From the NCBI GenBank assembly GCA_001791115.1, contig MGDZ01000065.1, positions 1-14,915 of the forward strand: a stretch of DNA of 14,915 nt. The letters are read 5' to 3'. The stretch comes from Candidatus Uhrbacteria bacterium RIFCSPHIGHO2_02_FULL_57_19. Its GTDB lineage: Bacteria > Patescibacteriota > Patescibacteriia > 2-12-FULL-57-11. Each line of letters starts with the position of its first letter. Position 1 is the first letter of the stretch. Below, piece after piece: positions 7,212-14,677 of this stretch. A program made the position numbers and the translations under genes. The notes under the pieces were generated by a model. It was given only the letters and a program-made list of their open reading frames with translations, was not told the DNA's origin and searched no databases.

Positions 7212-7943
7212 ATGCCTTCCAAGACGCTGTCGATAGTCATACCCTGCTACAACGAGAAAAAGACAATCCTGGAGATTCTGGCCCGCGTCTCCGCCGCGCC
7301 GACGGATCTTCCCAAAGAAGTGGTAATCGTCGACGATGGATCGACCGACGGCACGAGGGATATCCTCGATGGTCTGCGCGACCGCTACGCCGTCATCCTC
7401 CATGACCGCAATCGCGGCAAGGGAGCGGCCCTGCGCACCGGCTTTGCCGCCGCTCGCGGCGACATCATTCTCGTTCAGGACGCGGATCTCGAATACAATC
7501 CGCAGGATTACCCGAAATTACTGTCTCCGATTCTTGAAGGCAAGGCGGACGTTGTTTACGGTTCGCGGTTCGCCGGCAGCGGGCCGCACCGCGTCCTTTA
7601 TTTTTGGCACCGTTTGGGCAATCAGGGACTGACCATGCTTTCCAACATGTTCACCAATCTGAATCTGTCCGACATGGAGACGGGCTATAAGGTTTTCCGA
7701 AAGGAAGTTATCAAAGATATCCTTCCTCATCTGCGCGCCGACCGGTTCGGCTTCGAGCCGGAAGTGACCGCCTGGTTGGCTCATCATGAAAACCGCATCT
7801 ATGAGGTGGGCATCTCTTACGAAGGAAGAACTTATAAGGACGGAAAAAAAATCGGCTGGTGGGATGGAGTTAAGGCCGTTGGCGCGATTGTTTATTCCAA
7901 TGTCATGTCAGTCCGGCACGCCGGAAGGAAGGAGACGGTATGA
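7212..7943 (+). CDS. Glycosyltransferase family 2, polyprenyl-phosphate hexosyltransferase-like (DPM1/DPG type)
   Basis: A 243-residue GT-A fold enzyme with no clear membrane anchor. IVIPCYNE at 8-15 starts the nucleotide-binding domain, VDDGSTDGT at 40-48 binds the nucleotide, RGKGAALRTGF at 68-78 follows, and the metal-binding QDADLEYNP at 89-97 holds the DXD motif (Asp90, Asp92). YGSRFAGS at 116-123 and the ETGYKVFR box at 156-163 mark the dolichyl-phosphate glucose/mannose synthase-like group. Such enzymes make polyprenyl-phosphate-sugars used by GT-C enzymes on the outer membrane face, which suits the GT-C module downstream. The sugar is unknown. It starts 12 bases after uxs with no visible Shine-Dalgarno and overlaps the next gene by ATGA. 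An A8 run lies at 7844-7851. Confidence 0.9.
   Translation: MPSKTLSIVIPCYNEKKTILEILARVSAAPTDLPKEVVIVDDGSTDGTRDILDGLRDRYAVILHDRNRGKGAALRTGFAAARGDIILVQDADLEYNPQDYPKLLSPILEGKADVVYGSRFAGSGPHRVLYFWHRLGNQGLTMLSNMFTNLNLSDMETGYKVFRKEVIKDILPHLRADRFGFEPEVTAWLAHHENRIYEVGISYEGRTYKDGKKIGWWDGVKAVGAIVYSNVMSVRHAGRKETV
7929..7934 (+). promoter_or_regulatory. Strong Shine-Dalgarno for the GalE-like epimerase gene
   Basis: AAGGAG five bases before the ATG at 7940, within a GGAAGGAAGGAG stretch (7923-7934) in the end of the GT2 gene. It fixes the 7940 start and is the clearest ribosome-binding site in the window; most other starts here lack one. Confidence 0.75.
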
Positions 7944-8929
7944 ATCATCCTTCGATTGATCCAGGAGTCGCGCTTAATGGAAAGACGGTGCTGGTCACCG
8001 GCGCCGCTGGATTCGTTGGCTCGCACCTCTCGGACCGGCTCATCGCCCTCGGCGCCAAAGTCATCGCCGTGGACAATCTTTCCACCGGCAAGATGGAAAA
8101 TCTATCCGGCGTCGCCGCCCACCCGAATTTTCTTTTCCTGCGCGCCGACGTCAACCGCTTCGACGAAGTGGCGACGATTTTCGGCAAGCGGAAGATCGAC
8201 TATGTCTTCCATTACGGAGCGCTGGCCGGAGTAAAAAACGTCATCGAGCGCCCGCTTGAGGTTTTCAAGGACATCGATGGCATCAAATACCTGCTGGCCT
8301 TGTCCCACGCCAACGGGGTGAAAAAATTCATTTTTTCCTCTTCCTCCGAGGCCTACGGCGAACCGTTGGTTCTGCCGGAGCGAGAGGAAGGGCCGCTCAA
8401 CCCTTCGGCCCGCGACCCCTACGGGCTGACCAAGCTGGTCGGCGAGAATCTGCTCTACCATTATTGGAAGGTCTACGGGCTGCCGACTACCTCGCTGCGT
8501 TTCTTCAACGTCTACGGACCGCGGCAGGAATCATCCGGGTACGGATATGTCGTGGGAATTTTCATGCGCAAGGTTCTCTCCGGAGAGCCGCCGACTATCT
8601 ACGGCGACGGGACGCAGACCCGCGACTTCAACTATGTGGACGACAACGTGGAGATCGCGATAAGGGCTCTGCTTGCGGAGAGGGCAAATGGCCAGACCGT
8701 TAATGTCGGCAGCGGAAAACCAGTGACTATCTCCGAGCTGGCCCGGAAGATCGCGGCGGCGGCCGGCCGCCTGGATCTCGAGCCGGCCTATCTTCCGAAG
8801 CGAGAGATTGAAATCCGCTACCGTTGTCCTGACACGACCAAAATGAAGGATCTCCTCGGCTACGAACCGCAGATTTCACTCGAGGACGGACTGCGGCGTA
8901 CGCTTGAGTGGTACAAGTCTCATGCCTGA
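7940..8929 (+). CDS. NAD-dependent sugar-nucleotide epimerase/dehydratase (GalE-like extended SDR)
   Basis: A 329-residue extended SDR. The Rossmann motif GAAGFVG is at 21-27, the acidic AVDNLSTGK loop at 43-51 selects NAD, SSSSEAYGEP lies at 133-142, and the catalytic YGLTK (Tyr161, Lys165) fits YxxxK. FNVYGPRQ at 189-196 and [11 protein letters not shown] at 220-230 are substrate-domain motifs of UDP-sugar 4-epimerases and relatives. The likely role is epimerising or dehydrating a nucleotide hexose for the glycan; GalE-like 4-epimerase is the best guess, and the exact substrate cannot be read. It lacks the WGHVNPIG signature of the upstream UXS, so the two SDR genes are not duplicates in function. 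It overlaps both neighbours (ATGA upstream; 8 bases downstream), typical of a translationally coupled operon. Confidence 0.9.
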   Translation: MNHPSIDPGVALNGKTVLVTGAAGFVGSHLSDRLIALGAKVIAVDNLSTGKMENLSGVAAHPNFLFLRADVNRFDEVATIFGKRKIDYVFHYGALAGVKNVIERPLEVFKDIDGIKYLLALSHANGVKKFIFSSSSEAYGEPLVLPEREEGPLNPSARDPYGLTKLVGENLLYHYWKVYGLPTTSLRFFNVYGPRQESSGYGYVVGIFMRKVLSGEPPTIYGDGTQTRDFNYVDDNVEIAIRALLAERANGQTVNVGSGKPVTISELARKIAAAAGRLDLEPAYLPKREIEIRYRCPDTTKMKDLLGYEPQISLEDGLRRTLEWYKSHA

Positions 8930-11174
8930 ACCCCGAAAGCAGATCATCATTTTTTCAGCGTTCTACGAACCGTACCTTTCCGGCGCAGAACGCTTCGTCA
9001 AGGAAGTGGTAGAACGGCTTGGCCCGCGCTGCCGCTTTGTTCTTTTTACCGCGCGGATTTCACCCTCACTCCCGACGCGCGAAGAACGTCCATGGGGAGA
9101 GATACGGCGACTGGGGTTTGGTCATTCGTCTGATAAGTGGATTTACCCCATTCTCGCGCCACTCGCAGCGCTTCGGATACGTTCGGAGATCGCCCACGCA
9201 GTCATGGAGTCGTACGCCGGGGTCGCCCTCTGGTTGTTTGGCATTTTTCGACCACGAACGAAACGAATATTGACGTTGCAAAGCGGCGATCTCGATCAGA
9301 AGAAGATTCCCTCGTGGCTCTGGCGACGGATTCACGCGTCGCCGTCGTTAGTCACGGCGATAAGCGGATACCTCGCCGAACGCGCGGTCCGGATTGGCCA
9401 GCCGCGGGAACGCGTCCGCGTCATTCCCAATGGTTATGATCCCGCCGAGGCGGACGAAGTCCGTCGGGAGCGTCTGTCGCGCGTCCTCCATCGTATAGTT
9501 TGCGTTGCTCGGCTCTCGCCGGAGAAGGGAATCGAGGCATTGCTTCGCTCGTTGGTCGAAGTGAGAAAATCAGTGCTTGACGCGCATCTGGTCCTCGTTG
9601 GAGATGGCGTGCTTCGAGCTGAACTTGAAAACCAGACAAGCATCCTCGGGCTTTCGGACGCTGTCACCTTTCTGGGCGCGCTTCCGCATCAAGAGGCGCT
9701 CCGCCAGATCGCGCGGGGAGAAGTGTTCGCCTGTCCCTCGCTGGCCGAGGGATTGGGAATCGTTTTCATCGAAGCGCAAGCCGTGGGGACGCCGGCGATT
9801 GGAACACGAGTTGGGGGAATTCCGGACGTGATCGAAGATGGACGGACGGGACTGCTGATTCCGTCCGCAGATCCTTCCGCGCTTGCCGAAGCAATTTTGA
9901 GGATTTTTCGGGATCCGGAATCTGCCGGACGGATGGCTGTCGCGGCCGAGGATAAATTGGGTCGTTTTGATTGGAATCGGATTGCAGCACAGGTGGCTGA
10001 AATCTATGAAAGAGGAGGGGAGAAAAAAAAGATCGTTATTGCGACAGGTATCTATCCGCCGGAGATCGGCGGGCCGGCGACTTACTCGCGGACGCTAGCG
10101 GCCGGACTTGCGCGTCGAGAATGGAAAGTGAATATCATTAGTTATGGCGACCCATCAGTGCCTCGAGATGTTCCTGATGGAGCGGGACTTCGCATCGTTT
10201 CCCGCGCCGGCGGTCTGCTTGTCCGATATATACGGTACGCATTGACCGTCTTTCGGGAATCGCGGGACGCAGATCTTGTCTATCTCCTCGATCCCGTGTC
10301 CTCGGGACTTCCGGGGACAATCGCCGCGATCGCGCGGAGAAAACCGACAGTCCTCAAAGTCGTCGGCGACTATGCCTGGGAGCAGGGGCAGGCGCGCGGG
10401 CTGGTCAAAGTTCTTCTCGACGAGTTTCAGAAAATGAAAGCGCCGGCGTCAGTCGAGCTGTTCAGAATGATCCAGCGCCGGGTGGTGCGACGGGCAAGTT
10501 GTGTAGTCGTGCCCAGCCGATATTTGGCAGGAATCGTCCGGCAATGGGGTGTGGCGGAAGAGCGTGTCGCGGTCATTCCTAACGCAGTGCATCTTCCGAG
10601 ATCATCTGCCGCGGAGATTCCTGCAGCCGACCGACCGCCGATAGTCATCTCCGCAGGACGTTTCCTTCCCTGGAAGGGGATGGAGACGCTGGTGCGTTGT
10701 TTTCCCGAAGTCCGCCGAAGGTTCCCGGACGCGCGGTTGGTGCTCGTCGGCGACGGTCCGGCGCGGCCGGAGATTGAGCGCGCGGTCCGCGAGGTCAACG
10801 GGCAGACTTGGGTCGAACTTCCCGGACGGCTGCCGCAGGAGAAGCTCCATGAGATGACTCGACAGTCGGCGGTGTTCGTCTTAGTTTCCGGTTACGAGGG
10901 ATTTTCCCATCAGATTATCGAGGCCATGGCCTTGGGCACTCCGGTTGTCGCTTCGGACGCCGGCGGGAATCCCGAAGCCATCCGCGACGGCGAGAACGGC
11001 GTGCTGGTGCCCTATGGAGACGCGGGGCGGACGGCCTCGGCGATCATCGGCCTTCTCGCGGATCGCTCCCGAGCCGCCACGCTGGCTGCGGCCGCCCGCG
11101 AGGACGCCAAGCAGTACACCGAGGAGCGGATGGTCGAGGCGACCGCGCGCCTCTTCCACGATATCGGTGAGTGA
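8922..11174 (+). CDS. Double glycosyltransferase: two GT4 domains fused in one protein
   Basis: A 750-residue protein made of two complete GT4 enzymes in tandem. Domain 1 (~5-363) starts KQIIIFSAFYEPYLSGAE, has VARLSPEKG at 195-203 and an EX7E motif EGLGIVFIE at 276-284. Domain 2 (~368-750) starts KKIVIATGIYPPEIGGPATY (369-388), has SAGRFLPWKG at 577-586 and EX7E motif EGFSHQIIE at 659-667. Both retain the glutamates that bind the donor, so both are probably active and may add two consecutive sugars. I chose the ATG at 8922 (8-base overlap with the previous stop). A TTG at 8904 would add six residues but lies further into the upstream gene. The junction shows a relic ribosome-binding site and an A8 run, so the gene probably came from joining two separate genes. 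An even arm ratio and intact motifs argue against an assembly error. Confidence 0.9.
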   Translation: MPEPRKQIIIFSAFYEPYLSGAERFVKEVVERLGPRCRFVLFTARISPSLPTREERPWGEIRRLGFGHSSDKWIYPILAPLAALRIRSEIAHAVMESYAGVALWLFGIFRPRTKRILTLQSGDLDQKKIPSWLWRRIHASPSLVTAISGYLAERAVRIGQPRERVRVIPNGYDPAEADEVRRERLSRVLHRIVCVARLSPEKGIEALLRSLVEVRKSVLDAHLVLVGDGVLRAELENQTSILGLSDAVTFLGALPHQEALRQIARGEVFACPSLAEGLGIVFIEAQAVGTPAIGTRVGGIPDVIEDGRTGLLIPSADPSALAEAILRIFRDPESAGRMAVAAEDKLGRFDWNRIAAQVAEIYERGGEKKKIVIATGIYPPEIGGPATYSRTLAAGLARREWKVNIISYGDPSVPRDVPDGAGLRIVSRAGGLLVRYIRYALTVFRESRDADLVYLLDPVSSGLPGTIAAIARRKPTVLKVVGDYAWEQGQARGLVKVLLDEFQKMKAPASVELFRMIQRRVVRRASCVVVPSRYLAGIVRQWGVAEERVAVIPNAVHLPRSSAAEIPAADRPPIVISAGRFLPWKGMETLVRCFPEVRRRFPDARLVLVGDGPARPEIERAVREVNGQTWVELPGRLPQEKLHEMTRQSAVFVLVSGYEGFSHQIIEAMALGTPVVASDAGGNPEAIRDGENGVLVPYGDAGRTASAIIGLLADRSRAATLAAAAREDAKQYTEERMVEATARLFHDIGE
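10011..10030 (+). other. Fusion scar: relic Shine-Dalgarno plus A8 run at the GT4-GT4 junction
   Basis: AGAGGAGGGG (10011-10020) followed by AG and eight A (10023-10030) encodes the junction residues RGGEKKK. A free-standing second gene would be expected to read GAG then ATG AAA AAG ATC; here the ATG position reads AAA, in frame with domain 1. This looks like a start codon lost after a deletion joined the genes. The A8 with an upstream purine-rich stretch also resembles a slippery site. A -1 shift would run about 35 codons, and a +1 shift about 20, before a stop, giving a domain-1-only product. Confidence 0.5.
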
Positions 11175-11180
11175 GGTAGG
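11173..11180 (+). promoter_or_regulatory. Shine-Dalgarno-like sequence before the triple-fusion gene
   Basis: GAGGTAGG begins within the TGA of the preceding gene. GAGG is 4 bases before a GTG at 11181, and the second AGG is 12 bases before the ATG at 11193. Spacing does not decide between these starts. The ATG is preferred because MRVLMISLD is a normal GT4 first beta-strand. Confidence 0.45.
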
Positions 11181-11192
11181 GTGTTTTTTCAT

Positions 11193-14100
11193 ATGAGGGT
11201 ACTGATGATTTCACTCGACCGGACTCTGTTCGACCATTCGTCCCCGTCGGCCTCGCGGATGCGGGCTTACGGCGAGGCGGCCGGGAGTTTGACGGTGGCC
11301 GTCCCCGGTTTCCGGAGCCGAGAGGCCGCCTGCGGCAAGGCGCGGATTGAGGCCCTGACTCCCTGGCGGCTGTTATTAGCTTTAGTCTTCCCGCGAAAGT
11401 TTGATCTGGTCACGGCCCAGGATCCGTTCTGGACCGGCGCGGCGGCGTTTCTCGTCGCGCGGAGATGCGGCGCGCGTCTTGAGATCCAGCTGCACGGAGA
11501 TCCCTGGGCCGGAGAACGTCCGTCAGCCGCGAGGATCGGAGTCGCGCTGTGGCTGATTCGACGCGCTGACGGCGTCCGAGCGGTCAGCGAGCGGTTGCGG
11601 CAGCGGCTGGTTGAAGCCGTGATTCCGGACGAGCGGATTTCCAAGACTCCCATCGGCCTTGACCGGACCGAAGCGGCGCCGCGCTTTTCCCGTCCTCCTG
11701 GTTTTGAAACCGTTTTTGTCTTTGTCGGCCGCCTGGACAAAGGGAAGGGAGCGGATTTGTTAATCGACGCCTTCGCCGCGGTCCAAGACAAGAATCGCAA
11801 AACGGCGTTGCTCATCGTCGGGGACGGACCGGAGCGCGCGTCTTTGGAGAGTCAGGCGCGAGGACTCGATTTGCGCACGCCAATCCGTTTTTTCGGCTGG
11901 ATGCGCGACCCGCGGGGTGTCATCGCCGCCGCGGACGCGCTAGTCTTGCCGTCGTGGAGCGAGGGGTGGGGCAGATCTCCGGTCGAGGCGCTCGCGGCCG
12001 GCGTTCCGGTGATTATGACCGATGTCGGGCTGGCGGGTGAAATCGTGCGGGACAACGAGAACGGACTGGTGGTGCCGCCGGGAGATGCCGCCGCGCTCAC
12101 CGGCGCCCTCCAGCGATTCACGGAGGATCCGGACCTGCGCGCGCGGCTTCGAAACGGCGCCGTGACCAACGGGCGATCGTTTCCTTCTTTCGGAAACACC
12201 GTTGCGGAGGTCGTCGCGGCATGGAAGAAGATGCTTTCCCGCCCGCCGCGCCAGGCATTTGAGCCGCCGCGCGAACCCTCCGGCCGCCGCGCCGTGATCT
12301 CGGTTTTTCTCATCGCCCTGGCGGCGCGCCTGCTCATGTTCTGGCTCATCGAGGCGCGCGGGACAGAATTCTTCTACAGATTTTCTGACGGCAACGAATA
12401 TCTCCTGGTGGCTCGGAACATCCTTGCCGGACACGGATTTTCTCTTTACAAAGAACCGCCGTACATTCCTTACAGTTATTACGTTCCTGGGTATCCCTAT
12501 TTTCTAGCGGGTCTTTTGTTTGTCGGGTTGGGGGTTCGGAGCGCCATTCTTTTCCAAGACATCCTTGGCGCAGCTACAGCGGCCATGCTCGCCGCCTTTG
12601 GTTGGAGAATTGTCGGCCGCCGGGCAGCGATTCTCGCCGGAGTGCTTCTGGCACTGGAACCGTCGACCGTGTTGTGGAACAACCAGATTGTCACGGAAAC
12701 TATTTCCACCACGCTCATGGTGGCGGGAATGTTCGCCGTGCTGGGCGCGGTACGGAAAGATCGTCTGAGGACAGCCGCGCTCTCGGGGATCCTCTTGGGA
12801 GGCGCAACCCTCGTGCGTCATGCCATGCAGTACCTGACCATTCTGATTCCCGCCGCAGCGGCGGCTTGGTCTCCACTGCGATTACGTCGTCGTCTGGCCC
12901 TGGCCTTCGTTGCCTTTATCTGCGCCTTGGCCATGATCAGCCCGTGGATCATTCGCAACCGCCTGACATTCGGCAGTTGGTTTTATTCCACCGCCACCGG
13001 GGGAGTTGCAATCGGAAAGACTCTTGATTTTTATTCACAAGTCCGATGGGGGAAACAACTCAGCGATCTCATTCCCTATACTGGATCAGGTACTGCCGAG
13101 AAGCCGTCCATTGAGCGCTCGTTTCTCTGGCCGCGGGTACTGTTTCAGTTTCTCCGCGATGACCCGGTCGGGCTGTTGAGTCTTCAGTTACGGGGGTTAG
13201 TGCCATTTTTTTTGGGAGACGGGTACACCCAGATTCGAACGGTTCTTTCCGGAGGTAACTTGTCGGTGCCAGAAGTGATTTGGGACGGGAGTCATTCGTC
13301 GTTTTTCCTGCTCGCCTTTTCACGCCCTGATGTCCTGCCGTTTATCGCCGGGAAGACGATCTGGGCAGCGATCACTCTGTGCGCGGTTCTGGGATTGGTG
13401 TTTGGATGGATTAGCCGGCCCAAAGATCGTGGCGCGTTTCTTGTGTTTGCGTTCGTTATCGCCAATTACGCGTTGGGTTCAGGAGTCGGCGGGTATTCGC
13501 GATTCCGCTTCCCGGCAACCCCAGTCATTCTGCTCCTGGCTTCTTTGGGGATGGTCACGCTCGTCCGGCGCCGGGCGCGTTCCGAGCAGCGGTCGAACCG
13601 GCTCCTGGTGGTAACGCAGGCAATAGACCTCGACCATCCAGTACTGGGATTTTTTCATCGGTGGATTGAGGAGCTGGCTGCGCGGTTCGAAGCGATCGAG
13701 GTCGTCACGCTCTCCTCGGGGCGGCAGGCCTTGCCTCTTAACGTTTCCGTCTTCTCTCCCCGCAGTCGATGGAAGTTTCTAAGAAATATTTCGTTCCTCT
13801 GGCTGCTCGCGCGATCGATTCCGCGAGCCTGCGGCATCTTTTTCCACATGTGTCCCGAGTACGCGATCGCCGCGGCTCCGCTCACCATTCCGTTCGGGAA
13901 GAAAACGCTGCTCTGGTACACCCACCGCTCTGTAACCTGGAGGCTGCGTCTTGCCGCCCGGCTCGTCGGCCGCGTCTTTACCGCCTCGCCGGAGAGCTGT
14001 CGCATCCGATCGTCCAAAGTCGAGGCCACTGGCCACGGGATCCCCATCCCGCCGGAGGCGCGGCGCGACCCGTCTCCCGACTTCCGGATCCTTGTTGTCG

Positions 14101-14636
14101 GACGTCTCGCGCCCGTCAAGGATATTGGCACGGTGATTGACGCCGCCGCTCTGCTCCGAAAGCGCGGCGTTCCGGCGACTGTCACCATCGTCGGGGGTCC
14201 GGTGTATCCTGCGGACGAGGCCTACGCCGCGGCTCTCCGGGCGCGCGTTGACGCTCTGGGGCTCGGACCATATACTCGCTTCGCCGGGTCGGTTAAACAC
14301 GAGGAGGCGCTGGCCGCTTATCGGGAGACCGAGGTCCTGGTCAACGCCTCGCCCAACGGGCCGGACAAGGTGGTCTACGAGGCGGCGGCCGCCGGTACGG
14401 CGGTAGTCGCGGCCCATCCCGCGTTCAAACCGCTTTTTGGAAGCCGCGCGGACGATCTCATGTTTCCCGGGGGGAACGCGGTGATTCTCGCCGATCGCCT
14501 GGCCCGCCTGGCGGCGCAAAGCCACGGCGAGCGGGCGAAGATCGGCGCCGAACTCCGGACAGCTGTCGTCAGGGACCACTCGCTTTCAAAACTCGCTGAT
14601 CGCATTTTTCGATATTTTATCCCACACCACTTTTAA
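11193..14636 (+). CDS. Three-enzyme fusion: GT4 - membrane GT-C (GT39/ArnT-like) - GT4
   Basis: A 1147-residue protein with three glycosyltransferase modules (numbering from the ATG at 11193; a GTG at 11181 would add four residues). Module 1 (~1-348), GT4: MRVLMISLDRTL at the start, FVFVGRLDKGKG at 175-186, LIVGDGPE at 207-214, EX7E as EGWGRSPVE at 257-265. After a Pro/Arg-rich linker, module 2 (~367-792) has roughly 10-11 hydrophobic segments, an acidic extracytoplasmic loop FSDGNEYLLVARNILAG (397-413, candidate catalytic Asp399), YVPGYPYFL at 430-438 and a long outer loop at ~590-715, all typical of GT39/ArnT-type polyprenyl-phosphate-sugar users. The Arg-rich RRRARSEQR after the last segment places what follows in the cytoplasm. 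Module 3 (~802-1147), GT4, starts RLLVVTQAIDLDHPVLGFFH, with LWYTHRSVTW at 907-916, ILVVGRLAPVKD at 966-977 and DKVVYEAAAAG at 1058-1068. Its first EX7E Glu is absent (Asn1055), while Glu1063 remains. It is the last gene of the tight operon. Fold calls are firm; substrates are unknown. Confidence 0.88.
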   Translation: MRVLMISLDRTLFDHSSPSASRMRAYGEAAGSLTVAVPGFRSREAACGKARIEALTPWRLLLALVFPRKFDLVTAQDPFWTGAAAFLVARRCGARLEIQLHGDPWAGERPSAARIGVALWLIRRADGVRAVSERLRQRLVEAVIPDERISKTPIGLDRTEAAPRFSRPPGFETVFVFVGRLDKGKGADLLIDAFAAVQDKNRKTALLIVGDGPERASLESQARGLDLRTPIRFFGWMRDPRGVIAAADALVLPSWSEGWGRSPVEALAAGVPVIMTDVGLAGEIVRDNENGLVVPPGDAAALTGALQRFTEDPDLRARLRNGAVTNGRSFPSFGNTVAEVVAAWKKMLSRPPRQAFEPPREPSGRRAVISVFLIALAARLLMFWLIEARGTEFFYRFSDGNEYLLVARNILAGHGFSLYKEPPYIPYSYYVPGYPYFLAGLLFVGLGVRSAILFQDILGAATAAMLAAFGWRIVGRRAAILAGVLLALEPSTVLWNNQIVTETISTTLMVAGMFAVLGAVRKDRLRTAALSGILLGGATLVRHAMQYLTILIPAAAAAWSPLRLRRRLALAFVAFICALAMISPWIIRNRLTFGSWFYSTATGGVAIGKTLDFYSQVRWGKQLSDLIPYTGSGTAEKPSIERSFLWPRVLFQFLRDDPVGLLSLQLRGLVPFFLGDGYTQIRTVLSGGNLSVPEVIWDGSHSSFFLLAFSRPDVLPFIAGKTIWAAITLCAVLGLVFGWISRPKDRGAFLVFAFVIANYALGSGVGGYSRFRFPATPVILLLASLGMVTLVRRRARSEQRSNRLLVVTQAIDLDHPVLGFFHRWIEELAARFEAIEVVTLSSGRQALPLNVSVFSPRSRWKFLRNISFLWLLARSIPRACGIFFHMCPEYAIAAAPLTIPFGKKTLLWYTHRSVTWRLRLAARLVGRVFTASPESCRIRSSKVEATGHGIPIPPEARRDPSPDFRILVVGRLAPVKDIGTVIDAAALLRKRGVPATVTIVGGPVYPADEAYAAALRARVDALGLGPYTRFAGSVKHEEALAAYRETEVLVNASPNGPDKVVYEAAAAGTAVVAAHPAFKPLFGSRADDLMFPGGNAVILADRLARLAAQSHGERAKIGAELRTAVVRDHSLSKLADRIFRYFIPHHF

Positions 14637-14660
14637 CGATAACATTAAAAGTGGTGTGGG
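14621..14660. repeat. Perfect 16-bp inverted repeat spanning the stop codon of the triple-fusion gene
   Basis: Left arm CCCACACCACTTTTAA (14621-14636) pairs exactly with 14645-14660 around an 8-base loop. The left arm encodes the last residues (PHHF) and the TAA stop. No T-run follows on either strand, so intrinsic termination is doubtful, but a hairpin at a stop codon can stabilise the mRNA end or slow readthrough into the inositol gene 41 bases downstream. Both hairpins in this window have 16-bp arms ending in GGG-type flanks at gene borders. Confidence 0.85.
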
Positions 14661-14677
14661 GTTCATCGCATGACCCT

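Noticed and set aside
8904..8921. TTG start extending the double GT4 by six residues
   Set aside because: Further overlap with the upstream gene and no ribosome-binding site; ATG at 8922 fits the normal first beta-strand.
13779..14579. 266-residue open frame on the minus strand
   Set aside because: It lies wholly inside the third module of the fusion gene, is rich in Arg/Gly/Pro as expected from the antisense of GC-rich codons, and has no family motif.
14621..14660. Calling the hairpin an intrinsic terminator
   Set aside because: The stem is strong but no T-run follows on either strand; kept as an inverted repeat.
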